A stretch of 23,758 nucleotides of DNA. Origin: a virus. Each line of letters starts with the position of its first letter. Within the stretch, counting starts at the first letter, position 1. The notes under the pieces are model-generated. The model ran no database searches. It had not been told where the DNA came from and worked only from the letters and a program-made list of their open reading frames with translations. Shown in pieces: positions 1 through 6,500 of the stretch. The stretch lies in the IMG/VR virus record IMGVR_UViG_3300025880_000116, positions 1 through 23,758 of that record. One strand, given 5' to 3'. Both the position numbers and the translations under genes were made by a program.

Positions 1-152
1 ATCCCGGCGGCGGCGGCGGTATTTGCGGCACTAACGAAAGCGACTCTCTTTCATTTACAGGTGGCGGGGGTCGTGGTGCTAATGGCCTAGTGCGTATTAT
101 TTGGCCCGGAGACACTCGCACCTTCCCATCCACTGATGTTGGCACACCGTAA
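1..152 (+). CDS. C-terminal end of a phage tail fibre or receptor-binding protein (partial)
   Basis: Reading from base 3, an open frame continues from outside the window to a TAA at 150-152. The 49 visible residues are rich in glycine, with one G5 run and one G4 run, and end with GLVRIIWPG followed by RTFPSTDVGTP. A Gly-rich stretch followed by VRIIWPG and R-x-FPST is a C-terminal signature I know from tail fibres and other surface-exposed proteins of marine phages; glycine-rich tips often form the host-contacting end. The next gene resembles a tail fibre assembly chaperone, which fits. The stop codon TAA lies inside the Shine-Dalgarno sequence (AAGGAG) of that gene, so translation of the two is probably coupled. 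Only the tail end is visible, so the fold and length of the protein cannot be judged. Confidence 0.6.
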   Translation, partial: PGGGGGICGTNESDSLSFTGGGGRGANGLVRIIWPGDTRTFPSTDVGTP

Positions 153-163
153 GGAGAAAATAG

Positions 164-646
164 ATGCTAGTTAAACTTGAAAACAATGTGCCAACAGAGT
201 GGCCCGTAACACATAGTCGTATAAAACACGAGAACAAAAACGTCAGCTTCCCTAGAGATATGACCAAGATTGACGTTGCTGCATATGGCTTTGCGCCATT
301 TCAGTATGCAGATGAGCCGGACTTTGACTCAGAGTATCAGAACTGCACAGAGGTTACCCCTACACTAAGCGGAAACACCTATGTGCAAACATGGCAGGTT
401 ACTGAGAAGTACACCGCAGAAGAGCGGGCCGCCTACGACGCAAAGAAAGAAGCGGATCGTATCGACGCCCTGCCTGCCGTGCACCGTTCTATGCGAGACG
501 CACTACTGTCAGAAACAGATTGGTGGGCGTCAACTGACCTAACCATGACGGCAGAGCAAACAGCGTATCGTCAAGCACTGCGTGACATCACAAGCCACGC
601 TAACTGGCCCCACTTGGAAGAGGCTGACTGGCCCACTAAACCGTAA
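164..646 (+). CDS. Tail fibre assembly chaperone-like protein
   Basis: This 160-aa protein has a variable N-terminal half and a conserved-looking C-terminal part (about residues 108-160): RDALLSETDWW, then TAEQTAYRQALRDI, then a W-P-x-x-P ending. The combination RD-x-LL-x-x-TDW ... YRQ-x-LRDI ... WP-x-x-P is typical of the phage tail assembly chaperone family (the Phage_tail_APC type) found next to tail fibre genes, where the protein helps fibres fold or attach. It directly follows the tail fibre end. The start ATG has a good ribosome binding site (AAGGAG at 151-156, 7 bases away) that includes the previous stop codon. The region before residue 100 (many acidic and aromatic residues, one Cys) matches nothing I recognise. 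It might instead be a minor structural protein of the tail tip. Confidence 0.6.
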   Translation: MLVKLENNVPTEWPVTHSRIKHENKNVSFPRDMTKIDVAAYGFAPFQYADEPDFDSEYQNCTEVTPTLSGNTYVQTWQVTEKYTAEERAAYDAKKEADRIDALPAVHRSMRDALLSETDWWASTDLTMTAEQTAYRQALRDITSHANWPHLEEADWPTKP

Positions 647-655
647 GGATGCTCA

Positions 656-2575
656 ATGCCGTTAACCAAACTTCAGTTCCAGCCCGGTATCAACAGAGAA
701 TCCACCTCGTATAGCAACGAGGGTGGTTGGTACGATATGGACAAAGTGCGGTTTCGCATGGGTTATCCCGAGAAGATTGGTGGATGGACAAAGCTGGGTA
801 TCAAGTCTTTTCTTGGTTCGTGTCGGGCCTTGCATCCGTGGAGAACGATTGCTTTAAATAATTATCTAGGCGTTGGCACGAGCGACAAGTACTACATCGA
901 AGAGGGTCAGGGCTATTACGACATCACTCCTATCAGAGAAACGACCTCTGCGGGGGATGTAACTTTTGCTGCATCGGATGGATCATCTACAATTACTGTG
1001 ACCGATACAAACCACGGTGCGGTGATAGGAGATTTTGTCACCTTTAGCGGCGCGGTGTCTTTGGGTGGGTTAGTCACGGCGGATGTCTTAAACCAAGAGT
1101 ATAAGATTAACTCTATCGTGGATGACAACAACTACACAATAACTGCCAGAGAAGTAAACAGCGTTGCCATTATCACTGTTGACGGTGAGTATACTCCCGT
1201 TGCCGTAACGGCAAACACTTCTGATTCGGGGAATGGTGGCTCCTCTGTCGTGGGCGCGTATCAGATTAACACGGGCCTCGATACTTCTGTGTTTGGCAAT
1301 GGCTGGGGTGCTGGAACTTGGTCGCGTGGTGCTTGGAACTCTGCTGCGGTTATTGATACTTTAACAGATACATTGCGCCTATGGTCACACGATAACTTCG
1401 GGGAAGACCTAATAATAAACGTGTATAATGGGGGTATTTATTATTGGGACGCATCAGTAGTATCTCCATTAACTTCAAGAGCCGTTCCATTAAGCTCTCT
1501 TGCCGGGGCCAGCAACGCTCCAACAGTTGCCGCTAAGGTTATTGTCTCTGATGTTGACAGGCACGTTATTGCTTTTGGTGCGAACTCTCTAGGCAGTGCA
1601 ACACAAGACCCCTTGTTAATAAGGTTCTCCGATCAGGAAAACGCCGCAGACTGGACTCCAACAACAACCAATACTGCGGGAGACTTGCTTATCGGCTCTG
1701 GGTCAAGAATTGTTACGGCACTTGAGACCCGTCAGCAAATATTAGTATTCACGGACGCATCTCTGCATGTAATGCAGTACTTAGGACCACCGTTTACATT
1801 TGGGATCAACATGATCTCAGAGAACGTGACAATCGCAAGCCCCAACTCTGCGATAGCAATCGAAGATAACGTCTTTTGGATGGGTAGTAACGAGTTCTAT
1901 ACTTATGGCGGCGCAGTTCAAAAGTTACCCTGCACCGTGCGTGATTACGTCTTTAGTGACTTTAATCAGAACCAATCTGAAAAAGTATTTGCCGCATCTA
2001 ATACGTCATTCTCTGAAGTCTGGTGGTATTACCCCTCTGCCGATAGTGCTAATGTAGACCGCTATGTTGTTTATAACTACCAACAGAACATATGGTACTA
2101 TGGCACCTTAACTCGTAGCGCGTGGATTGACCGTGGTCTTGAACAAAACCCTATTGCGGCAGGGTTGGATGGATATCTATATACGCATGAGAATGGGTTT
2201 GATGATGGGAGCCAAAACCCCGCAGCCGCAATATCTGCATATATTGAGTCTAGTCAGTTTGATATTGGGGACGGCAACAACTTCTCGTTTGTAAGCCGAA
2301 TCATTCCAGACGTTACGTTTCGGGACTCAACTGTGAGTTCTCCGTCTGTTACGTTTACGATGAAGGCAAGGAACTTTCCCGGCGGTAATTATCTACAGGA
2401 AGATGATAGCATAATAACAAAGACAGCTACTGTTCCAGTAGAGCAGTTTACAAATCAGGCAAACATAAGATTGCGCGGACGATCAATGGCTTTGCGTGTA
2501 GACTCCAATGAAACAGGTATGACTTGGCGTCTTGGCTCTCCTCGCATGGATGTTAGACAGGACGGGCGTAGGTAA
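656..2575 (+). CDS. Large beta-rich tail protein, P22 gp10 / tail-nozzle-like
   Basis: This 639-aa protein opens with LQFQPGINRE and GGWYDMDKVRFRMGYPEKIGGW, the kind of N-terminus seen in podophage tail nozzle and packaged-DNA stabilisation proteins, which close the portal channel and carry the tail tip. The middle (about residues 290-510) has short repeated beta segments: IVSDVDRHVIAFGAN, ILVFTDASLHVMQYLG, SAIAIEDNVFWMGSNEFYTYGG and RYVVYNYQQNIWYYG. These suggest propeller-like blades, as in P22 gp10. Residues about 112-162 form a separate beta module marked by HGAVIGDFVTFSGA. The C-terminus (GRSMALRVDSNE to SPRMDV) resembles the closing strands of that family. No signal peptide or membrane segment is visible. 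ATG at 656 follows AAGGA at 645-649, and the stop overlaps the next start (TAATG). The structural role is fairly safe; the exact family is inferred from remembered patterns. Confidence 0.55.
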   Translation: MPLTKLQFQPGINRESTSYSNEGGWYDMDKVRFRMGYPEKIGGWTKLGIKSFLGSCRALHPWRTIALNNYLGVGTSDKYYIEEGQGYYDITPIRETTSAGDVTFAASDGSSTITVTDTNHGAVIGDFVTFSGAVSLGGLVTADVLNQEYKINSIVDDNNYTITAREVNSVAIITVDGEYTPVAVTANTSDSGNGGSSVVGAYQINTGLDTSVFGNGWGAGTWSRGAWNSAAVIDTLTDTLRLWSHDNFGEDLIINVYNGGIYYWDASVVSPLTSRAVPLSSLAGASNAPTVAAKVIVSDVDRHVIAFGANSLGSATQDPLLIRFSDQENAADWTPTTTNTAGDLLIGSGSRIVTALETRQQILVFTDASLHVMQYLGPPFTFGINMISENVTIASPNSAIAIEDNVFWMGSNEFYTYGGAVQKLPCTVRDYVFSDFNQNQSEKVFAASNTSFSEVWWYYPSADSANVDRYVVYNYQQNIWYYGTLTRSAWIDRGLEQNPIAAGLDGYLYTHENGFDDGSQNPAAAISAYIESSQFDIGDGNNFSFVSRIIPDVTFRDSTVSSPSVTFTMKARNFPGGNYLQEDDSIITKTATVPVEQFTNQANIRLRGRSMALRVDSNETGMTWRLGSPRMDVRQDGRR

Positions 2576-2871
2576 TGTCCCGTATCAATGCCGTACCATA
2601 CTTCCCCAACGCTCCAAAGGAGTACAGCCAGCAGTACATCGCGGAGATTGTTCGCTCTTTCTCAGTGTATGTGCAGCAGATACAGAACCCCGGCGAAGGC
2701 CGTAACACATTTGGCGTATTCACTAATCTACAGACAGACGATTCAGGTCTGGAACTAGGGGGTATATTTAACCACGGTGGCTATGTTATGGTTACACAAC
2801 TTAACACGCCACATCTTCGAGGCTCGGCAGGTGTCGGTCAGGTCGGTACAGTCGCAATTACTACTACATAG
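2575..2871 (+). CDS. Small conserved-looking tail-region protein of unknown function
   Basis: This 98-aa protein starts in the TAATG overlap with the nozzle-like gene, so it is translationally coupled to it. The N-terminal part (about residues 10-38, PNAPKEYSQQYIAEIVRSFSVYVQQIQNPG) looks like one amphipathic helix. The rest is probably beta strand and ends with RGSAGVGQVGTVAITTT. I have the impression of similar short proteins beside tail nozzle genes in marine podophages, but I cannot name a family. Its position between tail genes suggests a small structural or assembly protein. No signal peptide, metal site or catalytic motif is visible. Confidence 0.6.
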   Translation: MSRINAVPYFPNAPKEYSQQYIAEIVRSFSVYVQQIQNPGEGRNTFGVFTNLQTDDSGLELGGIFNHGGYVMVTQLNTPHLRGSAGVGQVGTVAITTT

Positions 2872-2878
2872 GTGCTTT

Positions 2879-3109
2879 ATGAGTGATACAGTTATTACAA
2901 TGTCAGACGGCTCAAAGTGGAGACCGTCTACATCCGAAGATAAATTGCAGTGCCACAACTGCGACAACGTGGTAGACACGCCCGAAGAAGTGGCCTCGTA
3001 TCCAGACGGGAATTGCCCAGATTGCGGTGAGTCATGGACAGATGAAACTAAGCGGCATACTAAGATCACCGTAACAATGCCGCAATCCGCAGACGGTGGA
3101 GTTATGTAA
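2879..3109 (+). CDS. Small zinc-ribbon protein
   Basis: The start is placed at ATG 2879 rather than the in-frame ATG at 2777, because the longer version would overlap the preceding gene by 95 bases and only 2879 has a nearby AGGTG ribosome binding site. The 76-aa product has two Cys pairs, C25-H-N-C28 and C46-P-D-C49, 17 residues apart, which is the layout of a rubredoxin-like zinc ribbon binding one metal ion. The protein is otherwise polar and acidic, and ends in ADGGVM. Small zinc ribbons in phages may bind nucleic acid, recruit host proteins or sit in the virion; nothing here decides between these. It is the last gene before a 74-base gap. Confidence 0.65.
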   Translation: MSDTVITMSDGSKWRPSTSEDKLQCHNCDNVVDTPEEVASYPDGNCPDCGESWTDETKRHTKITVTMPQSADGGVM

Positions 3110-3183
3110 AAGTTAGGTGCGAACAATCTCTGGAAACCGTAAAAGTTTTTTGTTAAGGTGAACAAAAGTTAAGGTAGTCTGAC
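3110..3183 (+). promoter_or_regulatory. Short intergenic leader with duplicated GTTAAGGT ahead of the internal virion genes
   Basis: This is the longest gap in the left-hand gene run (74 bases) and lies just before the six coupled virion genes. It contains an 8-base direct repeat, GTTAAGGT, at 3152-3159 and 3168-3175. The second copy supplies the ribosome binding site (AAGG at 3171-3174, nine bases before ATG 3184). I could not find a convincing -35/-10 promoter or a terminator hairpin in it. Confidence 0.3.
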
Positions 3184-4578
3184 ATGCAGTATAACAGTTT
3201 AAAGCAAATGCCGTCTGGCGGATTGGCCTCTTTTCTAGAGTCCAACATGGACGAAATAGGCGACAATGTACTAGCGTTTGGCTCTCCGAGCGGCATTAAC
3301 TCTATGACGGACATTGGCAACCGGATGGCTGAAATGGGCCGAAACGGTGATAATGAGCTTGTTCACATGAAAACGGGAGAGGTTGCGGTTTCTCCTGAAT
3401 TGCTGGAAGAAAATCCACGCTTGGCTAGCGAGCTAGCAAGCGCGTTTCAGCGTTCAAACGTGGACATGGATCGTTATACGGTAGGTTCAGCTGCAAACTC
3501 TATTAACCCGATAACTGGGCAGCGCGAGTTTTTTCTTAAAAAGCTTGTAAAAGGAGTTAAAAAACTCTTCAAAGCAGTTGCTCCTATTATTATTCCTATG
3601 GCGATTAACTTCTTTGCTCCGGGTTTGGGCACGGTTGCAAGTGGCGCTTTGGGCGCGGGCATCGGCACTTTGGTACAGGGCGGTAGTTTTAAAGACGCAT
3701 TTAAGTCTGCGGTTTTGGGCGGGTTTGCTGGCGGCATTTCGGCGGCGGCGAATGTTGGTGGGCCTGCGGGCGCTACTACCAAAATGGGCCGGGCTTTTGG
3801 TACGATGAGCGGAGAGTTTGAGGGCAGCGTTTTTAATCCTACTTCAAGTCTTACTGCCGTATCCAGTCAAGCTCCCGTGTCCGTAAACCCCTCAAATACT
3901 CCCGTTACGGACAAATTAACTCCTCCTGAAAACACAGGCTTTGTTGATTCCGCAAAAAGCTTTTACAACGAGACCCTGTCTCCTAGCAGGAACATGCCGA
4001 CCAATGCGGAGCTTTTTGCGGAGGTCTCTGAACTTCAAACCGCGGCGGCGGCTGAAGGTGTAACATTAAGTCAAAAACAAGCTCTAGATATGGCGACAAA
4101 AAACTTAACTCCCGGCCTAATCTCGCAGTACGCTCCTTTAGCTGCGGTAGGTACTGCGGCAATGGGAGCTTTTGGGGGCTTTGAAACTCCGGAAGCGGAC
4201 TTATCCTCTCCTTATGGATATACAAGCCGCGAAGAGTTTGAGCGTGATCCAAACAAATACAGCATTTATTCGGGCATTAACTTCCAAAGGCCTCTTGTAG
4301 GCCGTCCTGATATCAACCGCAATCCTTTTGTGTTTCAAAATTACCTGAACGAGCCCGTTCAACAGGCCGCGATGGGCGGTGAGATGTTCCCTCGCAAAAA
4401 CGGCTATATAGGGGGTCCCGGAACGGAAACTTCGGACGACATTCCTGCTATGTTGTCAGACGGGGAGTTTGTAATGACGGCCAAGGCGGTTAGAGGACTC
4501 GGAAACGGAAGCCGAAAACAAGGGGTTCGTAAAATGTACGATATGATGCGAGCGTTTGAAGGGGGAGTGGTAGCATAA
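3184..4578 (+). CDS. Putative internal virion protein with a membrane-active glycine-zipper region
   Basis: This 464-aa protein has three recognisable parts. The N-terminus holds QMPSGGLASF and later NELVHMKTGEVAVSPELL (about residues 57-74), a phrase I associate with marine phage structural proteins. Residues 116-130 form a cationic amphipathic stretch (FFLKKLVKGVKKLFK), followed at 131-190 by a hydrophobic, glycine-rich region with several G-x3-G spacings and AVAPIIIPMAINFFAPGLG, suited to insertion into a membrane. The C-terminus (about 397-460) contains MGGEMFPRKNG, then DDIPAMLSDGEFVMTAKAVRG and KGVRKMY-like basic helices; the SDGEFVMTA motif recurs in phage virion proteins. It starts the block of six coupled genes. 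A role as an ejection or pore-forming protein during genome entry is inferred from these features. A holin is less likely because of the length and the structural neighbours. Confidence 0.5.
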   Translation: MQYNSLKQMPSGGLASFLESNMDEIGDNVLAFGSPSGINSMTDIGNRMAEMGRNGDNELVHMKTGEVAVSPELLEENPRLASELASAFQRSNVDMDRYTVGSAANSINPITGQREFFLKKLVKGVKKLFKAVAPIIIPMAINFFAPGLGTVASGALGAGIGTLVQGGSFKDAFKSAVLGGFAGGISAAANVGGPAGATTKMGRAFGTMSGEFEGSVFNPTSSLTAVSSQAPVSVNPSNTPVTDKLTPPENTGFVDSAKSFYNETLSPSRNMPTNAELFAEVSELQTAAAAEGVTLSQKQALDMATKNLTPGLISQYAPLAAVGTAAMGAFGGFETPEADLSSPYGYTSREEFERDPNKYSIYSGINFQRPLVGRPDINRNPFVFQNYLNEPVQQAAMGGEMFPRKNGYIGGPGTETSDDIPAMLSDGEFVMTAKAVRGLGNGSRKQGVRKMYDMMRAFEGGVVA

Positions 4579-6500
4579 TGGCTCAAATTCAAACACAGTA
4601 CAACAATCCCGACATTGAGGCTTACCGCCTTGGTCTTTTGTCTGACACGCAAGGTTTAATTAGAAACCAACAGCTTGGCCGACAGGTCCAAGGTTTGCGC
4701 GGTCAAGTTAACCCTGATACGGGTGTTTCTTACACGGATGCAGAAATAGCGCAGCTTTTAAGCACTCCGGGATCGGGAACAGAGGGAGAAGAAGGCTACG
4801 TTGCCCCTACTAATTACGACCCCGCATACATTTCTTCTATTAGCCAAGACGCTGTTTTCCAACCCCCGGCTTTTCAAGTTGCGGGTTTAAATGTTAATCA
4901 AGCCGACGCTATTGACATGGCCTCTCGGGGCGTGGGCTCTTATAAGCCTTACATTCAAGCTGGAACTTCCACCTTGGGTCAGGGGATTGGTACGGTTGGA
5001 TCGGGCATTAGCGCCGCTCAATCTGGTACAAACTATGCCTTAAGCGGTTTGCAAGATGCGTCCAGTTTGGGTCAGACCGTAGCGGATCGCGCTATTGCGG
5101 GCGGTGCTAATGTCTTAGGCAATCAACGCGCGGGTTTGGCTCAATCTGAAGGCATGATGGGTCAAGCCGTGGCGGGCGGTCAGGCAGGCTTGGGTACAGC
5201 CACATCTAATGCTCGTGGTTTAAACGCCCCCCTACAAGGTAGCCTTGCAAGCTCTACTCAAGGGGGTTTGACCGCTGCTCAACAAGGTCAGCTAGGCGCG
5301 GATCAAGCGGCTTTTTTGGCTCGACAATCCACCGCCGCCGCTCAGAACCAGCTAACAGACGCAGCTAATTTTGGTTTGGGGACGGCGAAATCGGGTATAG
5401 CGCAGCTTGCGGGGGCGTCTGCGGAGTTCGACCCTAGCGGAATAGGCGCTTACAACAACCCGTATCAAGACGCGGTTGTAGCAGCTACTTTAGCAGATTT
5501 GGAGCGCGTAGCTGCTCGTCGTCAACAAGCGGCTGAAGACGAGGTTACAAGACAGGCAGTTTCCGCCGGGGCTTTTGGCAGCAGTGGTTATGAAAGAGCT
5601 CTGGATCGTTCTATAAACCCCATTCAGGAAGAGCTTGACCGAAACACGGCGTCTGCAATTGCTCAACTGCGGTCTCAGGGGTATGAGTCTTCTGCACAAC
5701 GGGCTATGTCAGCCTTTGAAGCGGCTCGAAACAGGCAGTTACAGACGGCTCAGACAACGGGGCAGTTAGGACAAGCTGGGGCGGCAACTTCTGCAAATGC
5801 GGCTCAAGCGGGCGGGAGTCTAGGACTTGGCGCAGAACAACTGGCGCAGGGAAGCGCCTTGCAGGGCGCTAAACTTGGGTTAGACGCTAATCAAATGGCC
5901 GCCGCTAACGCTCAAGCACTTGCCTCAACCGGGTTAAGTATTGAACAGCTAGCTTCTCAGAATGCTGACTCTGCGGCTAGATTAGGGATGTCAGCGGCAC
6001 AATTTAAAGCTGCTAACGAGAACTCTCTGGCTCAAACAGGTATGGGCGTCGAACAGCTTGCGGCACAAACGGGTATGAACGCGGCTACTTTAGCAGGAAA
6101 CATGGCAAATAGCGCCGGAGGATTGTCTCAGGGGTTAGGTTCTTTGATGACAACCGCGGGTCAGGCTCAAGGTAAAATGGGAATCCAGCAAGCAGGTATA
6201 GGCGAGTTAGAACAGTCCTTGCGCCGAAACGACATTAGTGATCTGTTGACTACAGGCGGCATTCAACAAACAAACGAACAGGCCGTTCTTGACGCGCAAC
6301 GGATGACCGATCAACAGAGTTATCAGCTTCCGTTCCAAGAAACAGGCTTTTTAAGTGACATATACGCGGGTGTTCCAACATCAGCATCCACTGTGACCTC
6401 TGGATCAACTTCCAGTGCGTCACCATTTATGCAGGCGGCTACGCTAGGAATCGGTGGTCTTAGTGCCGCGGCGGGCGCATCAAGAGCGGGGTTATTCTGA
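4578..6500 (+). CDS. Ala/Gln/Gly-rich helical virion protein with 18-residue repeats
   Basis: This 640-aa protein starts inside the previous stop codon (TAATG), with GGGGGAG at 4561-4567 as ribosome binding site. After a polar N-terminus (1-100), residues 125-280 are low in complexity and rich in Ala, Gly, Gln and Ser. Residues 292-395 look like a long helical hairpin: YNNPYQDAVVAATLADLER, then AGAFGSSGYERA, then a second helix. The NPY ... AGAFG-S combination is one I connect with internal or ejection proteins of marine podophages. Residues 397-504 are six consecutive 18-residue repeats. A Ser/Thr-rich linker (600-616) and a short hydrophobic Ala/Gly tail (618-640) end the protein. No enzymatic motif is visible. 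It probably belongs to an elongated helical assembly in the virion, but its exact role is unknown. Confidence 0.55.
   Translation: MAQIQTQYNNPDIEAYRLGLLSDTQGLIRNQQLGRQVQGLRGQVNPDTGVSYTDAEIAQLLSTPGSGTEGEEGYVAPTNYDPAYISSISQDAVFQPPAFQVAGLNVNQADAIDMASRGVGSYKPYIQAGTSTLGQGIGTVGSGISAAQSGTNYALSGLQDASSLGQTVADRAIAGGANVLGNQRAGLAQSEGMMGQAVAGGQAGLGTATSNARGLNAPLQGSLASSTQGGLTAAQQGQLGADQAAFLARQSTAAAQNQLTDAANFGLGTAKSGIAQLAGASAEFDPSGIGAYNNPYQDAVVAATLADLERVAARRQQAAEDEVTRQAVSAGAFGSSGYERALDRSINPIQEELDRNTASAIAQLRSQGYESSAQRAMSAFEAARNRQLQTAQTTGQLGQAGAATSANAAQAGGSLGLGAEQLAQGSALQGAKLGLDANQMAAANAQALASTGLSIEQLASQNADSAARLGMSAAQFKAANENSLAQTGMGVEQLAAQTGMNAATLAGNMANSAGGLSQGLGSLMTTAGQAQGKMGIQQAGIGELEQSLRRNDISDLLTTGGIQQTNEQAVLDAQRMTDQQSYQLPFQETGFLSDIYAGVPTSASTVTSGSTSSASPFMQAATLGIGGLSAAAGASRAGLF
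5766..6089 (+). repeat. Six tandem 18-residue protein repeats (54 bp period)
   Basis: Residues 397-504 of the 640-aa protein split without gaps into six units of 18 residues, starting at 397, 415, 433, 451, 469 and 487. The pattern is (L/T)-G-(L/M)-x-(A/I/V)-x-Q-(L/M/F)-A, clearest in units 2 to 6; the first keeps only the initial L-G and the small-residue composition. Eighteen residues equal five turns of an ideal alpha helix, so equivalent side chains point the same way in each unit. The DNA has diverged between units, so this is an old or selected protein repeat rather than a recent DNA duplication. Confidence 0.8.

Noticed and set aside
2777-2878. Longer version of the zinc-ribbon gene starting at ATG 2777
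   Set aside because: It would overlap the preceding gene by 95 bases, and the extra residues look like out-of-frame translation; ATG 2879 has its own ribosome binding site.
2755-3165. Minus-strand open frame of 136 aa opposite the zinc-ribbon gene
   Set aside because: No ribosome binding site and no domain; the plus-strand genes explain the region.
3424-3437. Double GCTAGC palindrome as a site
   Set aside because: It is explained by the coded repeat LASELAS; no further signal around it.
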